Counted from the stretch's first letter, positions 1 through 9,409 are shown. The stretch: DNA of 20,816 bases from CAZFZT01 sp964523675 (GCA_964523675.1 CAZFZT010000064.1:1-20816), one strand, 5' to 3'. Numbers and translations are program-made. The notes: generated by a model from the letters alone, not told the origin.

Positions 1-201
1 CGCCTTGTCCCCGCTCACTTGCGGGGTCGACCAGTCCTCGTACGCCCGCACTCGCCCAACGACGCGCGATCAATCGAATACCTCTCCGGAACTCCTCGCC
101 TCGCCATATGATGGATGACCGTTCCGCCCCCCGCCCCCCGACCTTAAACCAACTGCTTCAACCGCGGCTCCGCCACGGTAATCAGGTGACTCGTCGCTGC
201 G
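1..201. other. left edge, no supported gene
   Basis: This stretch lies downstream of the mlaE-like gene (minus strand). No ATP-binding partner (MlaF) begins here, although one often adjoins mlaE. A GTG at 49-51 on the minus strand opens a frame of 17 codons that runs off the left edge. It has GC-rich third positions but no visible ribosome binding site, so a partial gene is possible but unproven. Positions 9-26 form a perfect 6-bp hairpin (CCCGC-rich arms, 6-nt loop) without a T-run. A C-rich run lies at 126-140. Confidence 0.3.
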
Positions 202-1110
202 CTATCCGAAGAGGGCTTGGTCGTTGTAGATGTACAGCTGCCCGATCGTGTTGAGCGCTTTGGCGAGCACGAAGTTGATCACGATGATGGCAATGAACGC
301 CGACACGAAAGCTTCTGTTGCCGCTCTGCCGACACCTGCCGCACCCGGCTGACAGTTGAAGCCCTTGTAGCAGGCGATCAATCCGATTGCGCCGCCAAAG
401 AAGAAGCTCTTGATCAGACCTGAAATCGGATCCCACCAACTCAGAAAGTCAGATGTGAAGAGCCAGTAGTCATATGACGGCACACCGTAGAAGACGACCG
501 AAATCAGCCAACCGCCACCGACACCGAGGATGCTCGAGTAGATCGTCAATATCGGCGTCATCACCACACAGGCGACGAACCTCGGAACCACCAATTGAGG
601 AATCGGATCAGCAGCCATGGCGCGCATCGCATCGAGTTGCTCGGTCACGCGCATCGTGCCCAGTTCAGCAGCAAGCGAACAACCGACACGGCCGGCAACC
701 ATCACCGCCGCAAGCACCGGCCCGATCTGGCGCGTCACCGATATATTGATCACCCCGCCCAGCCGCCCTTCCTGCCCCAGCGCATGAAACGTCGGGTAAC
801 TCTCCAATCCGAGCACCATGCCGATGAACGCGCCGGTGATGGCCACCACTGGAATCGTCGCCACTCCCACAAAAAAGAATTGCGGCCCAAGCAATCGCCA
901 CCGCGCCCAGCGCGGCAACACCGGCATCCACATGGCGGTCGAAAGACAGAACCGCGTGAACCGGCCGAACTCCGAAACCAGAAGAACCACCAGCATGCCA
1001 AGCGTCGCCACCGGCTGAACGGCATACGCCGCAACGCCTGTCATGGAACCGCCGGCCGGCGGGCCATCATGATCTGTTGAAGAACCAGCGGCCGTCATAG
1101 CCGTGAGCAT
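202..1110 (-). CDS. MlaE-type ABC transporter permease
   Basis: This 302-aa integral membrane protein matches the MlaE/YrbE permease family, the membrane subunit of Mla-type ABC systems that move phospholipids (or related lipids) between inner and outer membrane. The core is recognisable: GAFIGMVLGLES near the first long hydrophobic segment, then an RQIGPVLAAVMVAGRVG stretch, a coupling region AELGTMRVTEQLDAMRAMA, and two further hydrophobic segments ending in ALNTIGQLYIYNDQALFG. The frame is open up to an ATG at 1209, but that would overlap the upstream gene. The ATG at 1110 (MLTAMTAAG) gives a length nearer the family's usual 250-280 aa; ATG 1098 or 1044 are alternatives. It lies 89 bp downstream of the GYD gene on the same strand. 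MlaF and MlaD partners are not visible in the window. Family call firm, start uncertain. Confidence 0.88.
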   Translation of the reverse strand: MLTAMTAAGSSTDHDGPPAGGSMTGVAAYAVQPVATLGMLVVLLVSEFGRFTRFCLSTAMWMPVLPRWARWRLLGPQFFFVGVATIPVVAITGAFIGMVLGLESYPTFHALGQEGRLGGVINISVTRQIGPVLAAVMVAGRVGCSLAAELGTMRVTEQLDAMRAMAADPIPQLVVPRFVACVVMTPILTIYSSILGVGGGWLISVVFYGVPSYDYWLFTSDFLSWWDPISGLIKSFFFGGAIGLIACYKGFNCQPGAAGVGRAATEAFVSAFIAIIVINFVLAKALNTIGQLYIYNDQALFG

Positions 1111-1199
1111 AGTGCGTCCGACCGAATCGTGCCGCACCCTCCAATCACATGGAACACTCTTCGTTCGACAGCGCATGTTCAGGACGCTGCCACCAAACC

Positions 1200-1604
1200 T
1201 CATCGCCACGCAGGCGCGTCGCTTGCAGGGAACGATTCCTCCGACGCCTGGCGAACATCATCATTCCGGTCCAGCGCCGCTCGCCGGTATGACGTTCCGA
1301 GCAGATTGCCTTCAATATCGCGCATCACCACTGCCGCAGGCAAGACCTCCGCATCAGCGGGGCCGGCCTCACGAATCGTCATCTCCAGCCGCTGCGCATG
1401 TTCATGGCCGGGCAGATCAAAGACATCAAGGAAGTCATAACGCCCAAGCAGTGCGAAGCTTTCGAGCCATCGCGCCTCAGGGACATTTCGACCGACCGCC
1501 AGAGAGATTCGATGGGCCGTCTCGCGGAGTCGATCCTCGCGCAAGTCGCCGTTACGCACCGGCAACGCCGGCATGAGGCGCGTCAGGACAATGTACTGTG
1601 GCAT
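1200..1604 (-). CDS. GYD-domain protein with ESFPASDxPAW tail
   Basis: This 134-aa soluble protein starts MPQYIVLTRLMPA and has a GRYDFLDVFDLPGHEHA segment at about residues 54-70. Both are hallmarks of the GYD family, small ferredoxin-like alpha/beta proteins of unknown function. The C-terminus holds EESFPASDAPAW (residues 122-133), a short motif I know from the ends of many unrelated small bacterial proteins, often written ESFPASDPPSW. Its function is unknown. The ATG at 1604 was chosen because it aligns with the GYD N-terminus. The frame is open to an ATG at 1667, and a weak AAGAA lies upstream of 1604. It sits between floA (107 bp upstream) and the mlaE-like gene, all on the minus strand, so the three may be co-transcribed. 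Confidence 0.72.
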   Translation of the reverse strand: MPQYIVLTRLMPALPVRNGDLREDRLRETAHRISLAVGRNVPEARWLESFALLGRYDFLDVFDLPGHEHAQRLEMTIREAGPADAEVLPAAVVMRDIEGNLLGTSYRRAALDRNDDVRQASEESFPASDAPAWR

Positions 1605-1711
1605 GCAGCATTCTTGCATGACCAATGCAATGCGGCACTGAGCAAACGACCCTAGCAACAGGGGCAAGCATCGGGCTCAATCGCGAAATCGCGACGCAAA
1701 GCGGAGTGTTG

Positions 1712-2713
1712 CTACTGCTTGTGCGAGCCGCCGTCGCCGCCGATGGCTTCTCGCATGTTGGTGTCCGCAGCAACGTTCTTCATGCGGTAGTAGTCCATGA
1801 TGCCAAGGTTCCCCGCGCGAAACGCCTCGGCCATAGCCTTGGGTACTTCCGCTTCGGCAAGCACAACCAGCGCACGATTCTTCTGAACCTCAGCCGTGAA
1901 CTCCGCCTCCTGAGCGACCGCCATCGCCCTGCGTTTCTCGGCCTCGGCCTGAAATCGCTTCTTGTCCGCCTCGGCCTGATCCGCCTGCAGCTTCGCGCCG
2001 ATGTTCTCGCCAACATCAATGTCTGCAATGTCTATTGAGAGAATCTCGAAGGCCGTGCCCGCATCGAGTCCCTTGGCGAGCACGGTCTTCGAGATGTTGT
2101 CCGGATTCTCGAGCACCGCAAGATGCGACGATGCGGAGCCGATCGTCGAAATGATGCCTTCACCAACGCGAGCGATGATCGTTTCCTCCGTCGCGCCGCC
2201 GACGAGCCGGGCGATGTTCGTGCGCACCGTCACGCGCGCTTTCGCTTTGAGCTGAATGCCGTCTTTCGCCACAGCGTCGATGGTCGACTTGCCGGAGTGA
2301 GCGCTGGGACAGTCGATGACCTTCGGATCGACCGAAGTCTTGACCGCATCGAGAATGTCGCGGCCGGCCAGGTCGATTGCCGTGGCGCGGTCCCAAGGCA
2401 GATCGATCTTCGCCTTGTCCGCTGCGATCATCGCTCGAACGACGTTCGTGACCCGCCCGCCTGCAAGGTAGTGCGACTCAAGCAAGTCGGTCGTCAGTTC
2501 GAGCCCGGCTTTCTTGGCGTTGATGCGATTCACCACGATGATGCGCGGATCAACTTTCCGGAATCGCATCATCACGAGATCCATCAGCCGAACACGCGCG
2601 CCGGAGAGCAGCGCCTGAAACCACAATTGAATGTATGCACCGATCCAGAAGAACAGGATGAGAACGAGAATACCTATGACGACCAGTGCGACCCAAAGGA
2701 TTGTTTCACCCAT
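1712..2713 (-). CDS. floA: flotillin-like protein FloA
   Basis: This 333-aa protein matches the bacterial flotillin-like FloA (YqfA, UPF0365) family along its full length. An N-terminal membrane hairpin or segment (about residues 5-28, IGILVLILFFWIG) is followed by an SPFH-like region (about 45-210, with RIIVVNRINAKKAGL, VTNVVRAMIAADKA and TNIARLVGGATEETIIARVG). An Ala/Glu/Lys-rich coiled coil follows (about 225-295), then a short tail ending GGDGGSHKQ. FloA forms membrane microdomain scaffolds that organise signalling and secretion proteins. Start ATG 2713 is supported by GAAGGG about 9 nt upstream on the minus strand. The length is normal for the family. It is first of a possible minus-strand transcript with the GYD and mlaE-like genes. 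No NfeD gene, a frequent neighbour, lies directly upstream. Confidence 0.95.
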   Translation of the reverse strand: MGETILWVALVVIGILVLILFFWIGAYIQLWFQALLSGARVRLMDLVMMRFRKVDPRIIVVNRINAKKAGLELTTDLLESHYLAGGRVTNVVRAMIAADKAKIDLPWDRATAIDLAGRDILDAVKTSVDPKVIDCPSAHSGKSTIDAVAKDGIQLKAKARVTVRTNIARLVGGATEETIIARVGEGIISTIGSASSHLAVLENPDNISKTVLAKGLDAGTAFEILSIDIADIDVGENIGAKLQADQAEADKKRFQAEAEKRRAMAVAQEAEFTAEVQKNRALVVLAEAEVPKAMAEAFRAGNLGIMDYYRMKNVAADTNMREAIGGDGGSHKQ

Positions 2714-2895
2714 AGTGTTGGCCCTTCATCGAGAGATTGCTTCCGACCTTGAGATTCATGTTCCGAAGGGGTAAGGGTACCACATCCGGCGTAGAGCGTC
2801 ATCCAATAGGTGGAGAGACGGAGGAAGGGCTGGACCGGTCGGCTCATGCAGCGGCTTCACCGAGCACAAAAGCAGCATGAACGTAGCGGCACGTC

Positions 2896-3087
2896 ATGCA
2901 GAGTCACTTGCCGAAGTCGCCGTGCGCTCCCGCTGATCTTGACTGCAGCGGCAGTGTCGGCGTGCGTGACTTGTTGCTTCTCCTAGGTGCGTGGGGAGAC
3001 TGCGATGACTGCGGCCAATGCTCCGCTAATCTCGATGGCAACTGTACCGTCGGCGTTCCAGACCTCCTCGAACTGCTGGCCAACTGA
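2896..3087 (+). pseudogene. orphan dockerin-like C-terminal fragment
   Basis: The 63-codon frame encodes two copies of the dockerin-like module seen at the ends of the two secreted proteins in this window: ADLDCSGSVGVRDLLLLLG, a Cys-rich linker (GDCDDCGQCSANLDGNC), then TVGVPDLLELLAN. There is no signal peptide, no passenger domain and no clear ribosome binding site. An in-frame TAG lies at 2884-2886, just upstream of the ATG. The second copy stops at LLAN, missing the usual AAWGxC end. I read it as the 3' remnant of a lost gene for a secreted protein. A tiny expressed dockerin-like peptide is the less likely alternative. Confidence 0.6.
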
Positions 3088-3133
3088 GGTTGATCCCTTC
3101 CTCGCACCATCAAATGCACCTCCCGCCATAGAA

Positions 3134-3172
3134 GCAGCCGCGCGAAAGCGTCGGCTGCCTTCTTCCTTCCTT
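3134..3172 (+). terminator. GAAA-capped hairpin with pyrimidine tail
   Basis: GCAGCCG (3134-3140) pairs with CGGCTGC (3152-3158), and an inner CGC/GCG pair closes a GAAA tetraloop with one bulged T. The stem is followed by a T/C-rich tail (3159-3172) rather than a pure T-run. It sits 47 bp after the orphan dockerin fragment and could be the terminator of the gene that fragment came from. It may instead be an RNA structure in the leader of the downstream kinase. Confidence 0.35.
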
Positions 3173-3347
3173 GGCTTCACCGGGCGACCCTCACAGCAAG
3201 AAAGCAAGGGCCGGAATCCCACAACGAAGGGCCAAAGCACAACTCGAATCATGTCGATTGTTCTTAGGCGGGGTTTTCTCGGATCACGAACCTCGACATC
3301 CGAGTGCGTATGACCGGTTGGCGGACGACAAGACCGATGGAGCAGAC

Positions 3348-6300
3348 ATGATCGACGTTCCCCAGGCAGAGAATGAAGCAAAGCGATTGGCTGCGCTGCA
3401 CGCGATGGAGGTTATCGGCACTCCTCGTGAGGTTGCGTTCGACCGCCTTACACAGTTGGTCGCCACTGCGCTCGATGTCCCGATGGCGGCGCTTTCGCTG
3501 GTTGACGAGGACCGCCAGTGGTTCAAGTCGAGTATTGGGTTCTGCATCCAGGAGACGCCGCGCAACGAGTCTTTCTGTGCCCACACAATTCTTTCAAGCC
3601 AACCACTCGTCGTCGAGGATGCTCTACATGACGAGCGATTTTCAGCGATTCCTCTCGTACGCGAGCATGGTGTCCGGGCGTATGCAGGCGTGCCGTTGAT
3701 GTCGCCATGTGGCGAGCGCATTGGCGCCCTTTGCGCGGTTGACAATGCACCTCGAAAGTTCTCGTCGCAACAGATCGCGATTCTAAGTAATATCGCGCTG
3801 ACGGCCATGGACTTGATCGAAGCACGTCGCACGGCTACGGCTGCACACGCCAATGCCGTTGAACTCAAACTCGCAGAGGACCGTTTCGAAAAATTGAGCA
3901 TGGCGACGCAAGACGTCGTCTGGGATTTGAACGTCGAGACCGGAGAACTCTGGTGGAATGACAACCTCAACAAGGCATTCGGATACGAAGCAGTCGGCCC
4001 AACTCGTACACTCAAGTGGTGGACGTCACATCTCCACCCCGACGACCGCAAGCGTGTCGAGCAGAGCATTCAACGCGCGCTCGAAGGTGACGCTTTCAAT
4101 TGGTCAGCCGAATATCGGTTCATGCACGCCAATGGCCATTACGTGCCGGTCTATGATCGCGCTTGTATCATCCGCAATGAAGACGGCCGCGCGATGAGAT
4201 CGATCGGCGCCATGTTCGACCTCACCGAAGCCCGGCGTACTGAAGATCTACTGCGGGCTCATAACCTCGTCATCGAGCATTCCAACGTCGTCCTCTTCCG
4301 ATGGCGGCCCACACCCGGCTGGCCGGTGGAACTCGTCTCCGAGAATGTCTCGCAATTCGGATACTCCGCGCTCACTCTGCTCGAAGGGCAGCCGCTCTAC
4401 CAAGAGATCATCCACCCGGACGACCTTGACCGGGTCAAGCGAGAGGTTGCCCACTATGCCGCGACGGGCGTTGACCGCTATGAGCAGGAGTATCGCGTCG
4501 TCTGTCGCGATGGGAGCATCCGCTGGGTGTACGGCCGCTCGATGATCGAGCGCGACGCAACCGGTGAGATCGAGTCCTGGCAGGGTGTCGTGCTCGACAC
4601 TACCGAACGCAAGAACAGCGAAGCGCAGATGCGGCAACTGCTCCTCGATCATCAGGAGCGCATCAAGGAATCGCAAACGCTAACACGAATCCTTCAGCGG
4701 TTGCACGAAGACTCGGACGATCTGAATCTGACGCTTCAAGACGTGGTCGAGGCATTGCCCGACGGGTTCCAGTTTCCCGAACGCACTGATATCCGTCTCC
4801 AGATCGGCGCATCGACTTGGTCCACGAGCAACTTCGATGAGGCCGCGAGATTGTTGACTGCGACATTCACGTGCGACTCAGATGGAACATGCCTGCTCCA
4901 GGCATGTCTCCCAAATGAGGATCGCAGCCAGCCGGCATTCCTTCCCGAAGAGCAGACATTGCTCAACACGCTGGCGGCGGCGCTCGAATCGTACCTCCGC
5001 CGCCGACTGGCTGAAGACAGACTCCGAAAAAGCGACGAGCGATTCCGTCGCATCACGTCGCAGGTTCCCGGTGCCGTTTATCAATTTCGACTAGAGCCGG
5101 ACGGCAGCCGCTGCTTCCCGTACATCAGCGACGGAGTTCGGGACGTCTGCGGAATGACGCCCGACGAACTCTACTCTGACTCATCACTCATCATGGCGAT
5201 GGTTCTTCCGGAAGATTTGGACAGGGTGGAGAAGTCGATCCTGGAGTCAGCCAGGACGATGCAACCTTGGCATGAGGAGTTTCGCATTCGTCATCGCGAC
5301 GGGTCGGTGCGGTGGATCAGCGGCAACTCGGTTCCGCAGCGGGAGCCGAGTGGAGCAATCGTCTGGCACGGCCTCATCATCAACTCGACTGAACGCAAGG
5401 AAACCGAGAGTGAGAAGCAGCGTCTGACCGCCATCATGAAAGCGTCACGCGACTTCATCGGCATTGCTGATGCCGAGGGTTTCGCATTGTACATCAATCC
5501 AGCCGGCCGTCGGATGCTCGGCTTGGGGGAGACCGACGATCTCGACGGCAAGCACATCTCGCAGTTCAGCGCACCACATGCCTGCCAAGCGCTGCTGGAA
5601 GTCGCCATTCCTGCCGCCATCCGCGACGGACACTGGATCGGCGAAACCACTGCGCGCAGCCGAGACGGTCGTGATATTCCAGTGTCCCAACTCATTATGG
5701 CGCACCGGAGTCCTGACGGCAGCGTTGAATACCTCTCGACCGTCTTGCGCGACATCTCCGAGCAGAAGCGCGCCCATGCCATTGAAGCCGAGCGCAACCG
5801 CGCTGAAGCTGCAAGCCAGGCGAAGAGCGAATTCCTGGCCCACATGAGTCATGAGATTCGCTCACCGATGACAGCCGTCGTTGGCAGTGCGGAACTGCTT
5901 TGCGACGCCGATCAGACGGAAGAGACGAAGGCGGAGGCCGCGGAGGTCATCCGGAGGAATGCCGCTCACCTGCTTTCGATCATCAACGACATCCTCGACC
6001 TCTCCAAGATTGAAGCCGGTCAGATGGTCGTCGAACGAATCTCATGCCCTACCGCCGATCTGATCGCGGAGGTGTCCTCGTTCACCAAGGCGCGAGCCCG
6101 CGAGAAGAACCTGCAATTCGACATTGTCATCGAAGGCGCCGTCCCGGAAAGGATCACCACGGATCCGACGCGGCTCCGCCAGATCCTCATCAATCTCACC
6201 GGCAATGCTGTCAAGTTCACGAAGGCCGGCGGTGTTCGCCTAACCGTCGCGCTCGACGCCCTCGATGAAAGCGATGATCCGCTCTTGCGCTTCTCGATCG

Positions 6301-7361
6301 CTGACACCGGTATCGGAATGACCTCCGAGCAACTTGCGACGCTGTTCCAGCCGTTTGTGCAAGCCGATTCATCAACGACGCGGCAGTTCGGCGGCACCGG
6401 CCTGGGGCTTGCGATCAGCAGCCGTCTGGCCTCCGAATTGGGTGGACGGATCAACGTCGAAAGCGCTCCCGGGCAGGGATCAACCTTCTCCGTGACCATC
6501 GCGACCGGGCCGCTTGACGGCGTGCTGCTTCGTACTGATCTGCAAGCCATGATTGCAGCGAAGGAAGCACTTCCGGTGCCAGAGCAGAGTGCCTTAACGC
6601 CGCTGCGAGGAAAAATCCTTCTCGCCGAAGACGCACCGGACAATCAGAACATTCTCCGCGCCTATCTTGAGCGCATCGGCCTTGATGTCACCGTCGCCTC
6701 GAACGGGCGAGAGGCCTGTGAATTCGTCCAACAGAGCATGAGCGAGGCCGATGTCCCTGCTTTCGACCTCGTTCTCATGGACATCCAAATGCCGGAGATG
6801 GACGGGTACGAAGCGACATCGAAACTGCGGTCGATGAACTACGCGGGACCGATCGTCGCGCTGACTGCTCATGCGATGTCCTCCGACCGTGACCGCTGCA
6901 TGAAGGTCGGCTGCAACGCCTATATCACAAAACCGGTCAAGCGAGCAGATCTGCATGAGGCCGTACGTCGGCTCCTCGCCTCGGAAAGCGGTCAGGTGAT
7001 TGAGCATCCCGCCATCGATCAGGATGACGAGGATGTACTCAACGAGTTCCGTGCTGAGTTCATTGCCGGCCTGCCGAAACAAGTGGACCTGCTCCACGCT
7101 GCGATGAACGAGAACGATGTAGCCGAAGTCGGCCGCATTGCGCACCGCCTGGCTGGCACGACCGGGATGTATGGCTATTCAGAGATTAGCGCAGCGGTAT
7201 CACAAGTTGAGTTGCTTGCAGAGACCGGCGCGCTCATCAAGTCGTTCACCGATCAGGTCAACGAGATCGTCGAAAAAATTCGAGCAATCGACGGCTACGA
7301 ATGCAGCATCGAATCGCTTGATTCAAAGACAGACGATGCGCACGCCCGGCGAGCCGCTTGA
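3348..7361 (+). CDS. hybrid sensor histidine kinase (GAF-PAS-HisKA-HATPase-REC-HPt)
   Basis: This 1337-aa protein is a phosphorelay sensor with no predicted membrane segments, hence probably cytoplasmic. Domains by residue: GAF about 20-160; PAS about 178-300 and 305-425 (both with HPDD and a PAC-like RWVYG or D(L/T)TE end); a GAF-like linker about 440-555; PAS about 565-685 and 690-810; HisKA with phospho-accepting His835 in AHMSHEIRSPM; HATPase with N-box ILINLTGNAVKFT (949-953), DTGIGM (986-991) and GGTGLGL (1015-1021). The REC domain has Asp1145 in LMDIQMPEMDG and Lys1195 in ITKPVK. The HPt domain has His1266 in IAHRLAGTTGMYG. All relay residues are present, so a complete His-Asp-His chain can be proposed; the final response regulator is not encoded nearby. 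The ATG at 3348 has GGAG 5 nt upstream. The frame is open from 3171, but that extension shows no domain. Confidence 0.94.
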   Translation: MIDVPQAENEAKRLAALHAMEVIGTPREVAFDRLTQLVATALDVPMAALSLVDEDRQWFKSSIGFCIQETPRNESFCAHTILSSQPLVVEDALHDERFSAIPLVREHGVRAYAGVPLMSPCGERIGALCAVDNAPRKFSSQQIAILSNIALTAMDLIEARRTATAAHANAVELKLAEDRFEKLSMATQDVVWDLNVETGELWWNDNLNKAFGYEAVGPTRTLKWWTSHLHPDDRKRVEQSIQRALEGDAFNWSAEYRFMHANGHYVPVYDRACIIRNEDGRAMRSIGAMFDLTEARRTEDLLRAHNLVIEHSNVVLFRWRPTPGWPVELVSENVSQFGYSALTLLEGQPLYQEIIHPDDLDRVKREVAHYAATGVDRYEQEYRVVCRDGSIRWVYGRSMIERDATGEIESWQGVVLDTTERKNSEAQMRQLLLDHQERIKESQTLTRILQRLHEDSDDLNLTLQDVVEALPDGFQFPERTDIRLQIGASTWSTSNFDEAARLLTATFTCDSDGTCLLQACLPNEDRSQPAFLPEEQTLLNTLAAALESYLRRRLAEDRLRKSDERFRRITSQVPGAVYQFRLEPDGSRCFPYISDGVRDVCGMTPDELYSDSSLIMAMVLPEDLDRVEKSILESARTMQPWHEEFRIRHRDGSVRWISGNSVPQREPSGAIVWHGLIINSTERKETESEKQRLTAIMKASRDFIGIADAEGFALYINPAGRRMLGLGETDDLDGKHISQFSAPHACQALLEVAIPAAIRDGHWIGETTARSRDGRDIPVSQLIMAHRSPDGSVEYLSTVLRDISEQKRAHAIEAERNRAEAASQAKSEFLAHMSHEIRSPMTAVVGSAELLCDADQTEETKAEAAEVIRRNAAHLLSIINDILDLSKIEAGQMVVERISCPTADLIAEVSSFTKARAREKNLQFDIVIEGAVPERITTDPTRLRQILINLTGNAVKFTKAGGVRLTVALDALDESDDPLLRFSIADTGIGMTSEQLATLFQPFVQADSSTTRQFGGTGLGLAISSRLASELGGRINVESAPGQGSTFSVTIATGPLDGVLLRTDLQAMIAAKEALPVPEQSALTPLRGKILLAEDAPDNQNILRAYLERIGLDVTVASNGREACEFVQQSMSEADVPAFDLVLMDIQMPEMDGYEATSKLRSMNYAGPIVALTAHAMSSDRDRCMKVGCNAYITKPVKRADLHEAVRRLLASESGQVIEHPAIDQDDEDVLNEFRAEFIAGLPKQVDLLHAAMNENDVAEVGRIAHRLAGTTGMYGYSEISAAVSQVELLAETGALIKSFTDQVNEIVEKIRAIDGYECSIESLDSKTDDAHARRAA

Positions 7362-7416
7362 GTGAACTCTCTCGCCACGAGCGGCCAGTCCGTCCCAACA
7401 TGCCACAACAGGGGCT

Positions 7417-7446
7417 ACGCACCAACCGCCGAAGGGGACGGTGCGT
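7417..7446. other. inverted repeat between convergent kinase and tmRNA
   Basis: ACGCACC (7417-7423) and GGTGCGT (7440-7446) form a perfect 7-bp stem in the 103-bp gap between the kinase stop and the tmRNA 3' end. Neither side has a T-run, so a role as a terminator is uncertain. On the minus strand the tmRNA 3' end is itself followed by TTTTT (7460-7456), which with the T-arm hairpin could end ssrA transcription. Confidence 0.3.
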
Positions 7447-7464
7447 CATCGAAGTGAAAAACAG

Positions 7465-7814
7465 TGGAGCCGGGGGGATTCGAACCCCCGTGCCGATGCA
7501 GTCAGCACGCCGCTTCTACGCGCGTAGTAGCTGGATTGATCTCGGCTTGAAGGCGCCCAGCGACGGGCTCCTTTCTCGCCATGACAGAATTGGTTTTCGC
7601 TCCCCGTGAGCTCCGTCAAACTTCCGGGGGGCTATCCCGATGTCGTCGGTCCGCACCCTATCGGGCGTCAAGCGCGGACCGCGCTGCTCAATTAGGCAGC
7701 GAGAGCATACTGCGGAGTGGCAGTTATTGGTTTTGCATCCTTTTTACGTGGCAAGGATGCTCCACGGCGCGCAACGATCGTGCCTTCCCTGCCCGGTCGA
7801 TGCCATTCGGCCCC
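7465..7814 (-). ncRNA. ssrA: transfer-messenger RNA (tmRNA)
   Basis: This 350-nt minus-strand gene encodes tmRNA, which rescues stalled ribosomes and adds a degradation tag. The 5' end GGGGCCG (7814-7808) pairs with the 3' end CGGCTCC (7472-7466) as the acceptor stem, with one G-U pair and discriminator A at 7465. The T-arm reads GGGGGTTCGAATCCCCC. The tag frame starts at GCA 7736 and encodes AKPITATPQYALAA, ending with TAA at 7694-7692. CGCTGC/GCAGCG pairs around the tag stop (helix 5), and GGTCCGC/GCGGACC pairs downstream (a pseudoknot arm). CCA is not encoded (CTG follows the discriminator), so it must be added enzymatically. A single-piece, non-permuted form. Confidence 0.96.
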
Positions 7815-7815
7815 A

Positions 7816-7839
7816 TTGTCAAAGAGCAGACTGATTATA
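7816..7839 (-). promoter_or_regulatory. ssrA promoter -10 box and boxA-like leader
   Basis: On the minus strand a perfect TATAAT (7839-7834) lies 19 nt upstream of the mature tmRNA 5' end, putting the start near 7827 and leaving a leader of about a dozen nt for RNase P removal. No good -35 box is seen at 17 bp. The leader TGCTCTTTGACAAT (7828-7815) differs by one base from the boxA of the E. coli rRNA leader, TGCTCTTTAACAAT, where NusB/NusE bind. The -10 call is firm; boxA function is inference. Confidence 0.6.
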
Positions 7840-7863
7840 GCCCGCTGCGGCTTGAGAGCGATT

Positions 7864-7893
7864 CACCACAGAGGCGCAGAGGACGCAGAGGAG
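7864..7893. repeat. CACAGAGGCGCAGAGG-type short repeat
   Basis: The stretch contains near-tandem units (CAGAGGCG, CAGAGGAC, CAGAGGAG). CACAGAGGCACAGAGG-like repeats are scattered in intergenic regions of many bacterial genomes, including planctomycetes. It lies upstream of both the ssrA promoter (minus) and the beta-helix gene (plus). Copy number in this genome cannot be judged from the window. Confidence 0.45.
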
Positions 7894-8048
7894 AGCGCTT
7901 GATGGTGGAGCAGGGCAAAAGGGGGACCCTTGAAGAGGTTCCTTGCAGATTCGCTCGAAAACGCCGGGCGCAGGCGGGCTGGATTGCGTCCTCATTCAGG
8001 CGGCCCGCGTCCCTTGCTTCATCAGAGTCACTCAGAAAGGTACTGCTC

Positions 8049-9356
8049 ATGAAATCCAGCATCCTTACTCTCATCTGTCTTCTCTGCGTGCCTGCAACAG
8101 CATGGGCAGACGTCATCAACGTCCCAGGTGACCAGCCCACTATCCAAGCCGGCATCGATGCTGCGGCCGATGGCGATGAGGTCGTCCTTGCAGACGGCGT
8201 CTACACCGGCCCGGGCAATGTCAACTGTTCATTCAACGGCAAGCTCATCACGGTTCGCTCAGCCAGTGACAACCCCGAGGCGTGCATCATTGACTGTGAA
8301 ACTGCCGAGGAAACGCGCGGTTTCACGTTCGACAATGGCGAGACCAACGAAGCGGTCCTTCGCGGCGTCACGATCACCAACGGAAATGTGACCGCCAACG
8401 GCGGAGCGATCTCGATCTTGAGCGCAAGTCCTTCCATAATCAATTGCCGCTTTATCGCTAACCAGGTAATTACGAACATCCCGTCGTCTGGCGGCGGCGC
8501 CATAAACAACACCGGCGGTTTTCCAGCCGTGAGACAGTGCGACTTCATCAACAACATCGGCGGCGCAGCCGGAGGAGCGGTCGTTGGTCAAGGTGAATTC
8601 GAGTCGTGTCGCTTTGTCGGCAATCAGGCCAACGGCAGCTCAGTAGGTCTCGGAGGCGATGGCGGCGCTGTGCGAATGGCGGGCGGCACCACTGTCAAAT
8701 CCACGTTCGTCAACTGCCTCTTCAACGGCAACTATGCTCATAAACACGGCGGCGCGCTGTGGTTCCCTGCCAACGATGTTGACATCATCAGTTGCACCTT
8801 CGTGTCGAACGTCTCCAACGGACAAGGCAGTACAAGTCAGGGCGGCGCGATATGGACTTCCGGCGACGCGTCCATCGTGCTCAACGTGACCAACAGCATC
8901 CTCTTCGGCAACGGGACCGATGAAATCTTCAACGGCGGCCTGGTCACCATCAATGTGCAGTTCAGCAACGTCGATGGTGGATGGCCGGGTCTTGGAAACA
9001 TCAATGACGGCCCGCTGTTTTTCAACGCCCCCGTTCCGGACCTCATGCCCGGCACGATTGATGACGACTTCTCGCTTCGCAGCTTCTCACCCTGTGCCGA
9101 CAGCGGAGATAACACGGCCGTGCCTCCAGGTCTTCTCTTCGATCTTACGGGCAATCCTCGCTTTGCTGATGATCCCAACTCGCCAGACACTGGTGTAGGC
9201 AAAGCGCCGATCGTGGACATGGGATGCTTCGAGTTTCAGCCGCCAGCCGCACCGCCGCAATCATGCGTCGGCGACCTCGCACCTGAGGGCGGCGACGGCG
9301 TGGTCGGCGTTGCCGACCTGCTCATGCTGCTGAGCAAGTGGGGCGCGTGCCCATGA
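8049..9356 (+). CDS. secreted parallel beta-helix protein with dockerin-like C-terminus
   Basis: This 435-aa protein begins with a typical signal peptide (MKSSILTLICLLCVPATAWA, cleavage likely before Asp21). The mature N-terminus, INVPGDQPTIQAGIDAAADG, is the usual opening of right-handed parallel beta-helix (pectate-lyase-fold) surface proteins. Repeated Gly-rich turns follow (GGGAINN, GGAAGGAVV, GGDGGAVRM, HGGALWF, QGGAIW), as in polymorphic-outer-membrane-type repeats. A segment FSLRSFSPCADSGDN...DMGCFEF closes the helix. The last 30 residues (CVGDLAPEGGDGVVGVADLL to SKWGACP) are a dockerin-like module, probably a sorting or anchoring signal. ATG 8049 has AAAGG 8 nt upstream. The frame is open further upstream (from 7581), but that part overlaps the tmRNA. 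A specific enzymatic activity cannot be assigned. Confidence 0.88.
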   Translation: MKSSILTLICLLCVPATAWADVINVPGDQPTIQAGIDAAADGDEVVLADGVYTGPGNVNCSFNGKLITVRSASDNPEACIIDCETAEETRGFTFDNGETNEAVLRGVTITNGNVTANGGAISILSASPSIINCRFIANQVITNIPSSGGGAINNTGGFPAVRQCDFINNIGGAAGGAVVGQGEFESCRFVGNQANGSSVGLGGDGGAVRMAGGTTVKSTFVNCLFNGNYAHKHGGALWFPANDVDIISCTFVSNVSNGQGSTSQGGAIWTSGDASIVLNVTNSILFGNGTDEIFNGGLVTINVQFSNVDGGWPGLGNINDGPLFFNAPVPDLMPGTIDDDFSLRSFSPCADSGDNTAVPPGLLFDLTGNPRFADDPNSPDTGVGKAPIVDMGCFEFQPPAAPPQSCVGDLAPEGGDGVVGVADLLMLLSKWGACP

Positions 9357-9409
9357 CGATTGTTCTCCCTCGCTCGTGCGTTCTGCGCTCAGATCAATGG
9401 TCGGGTGGC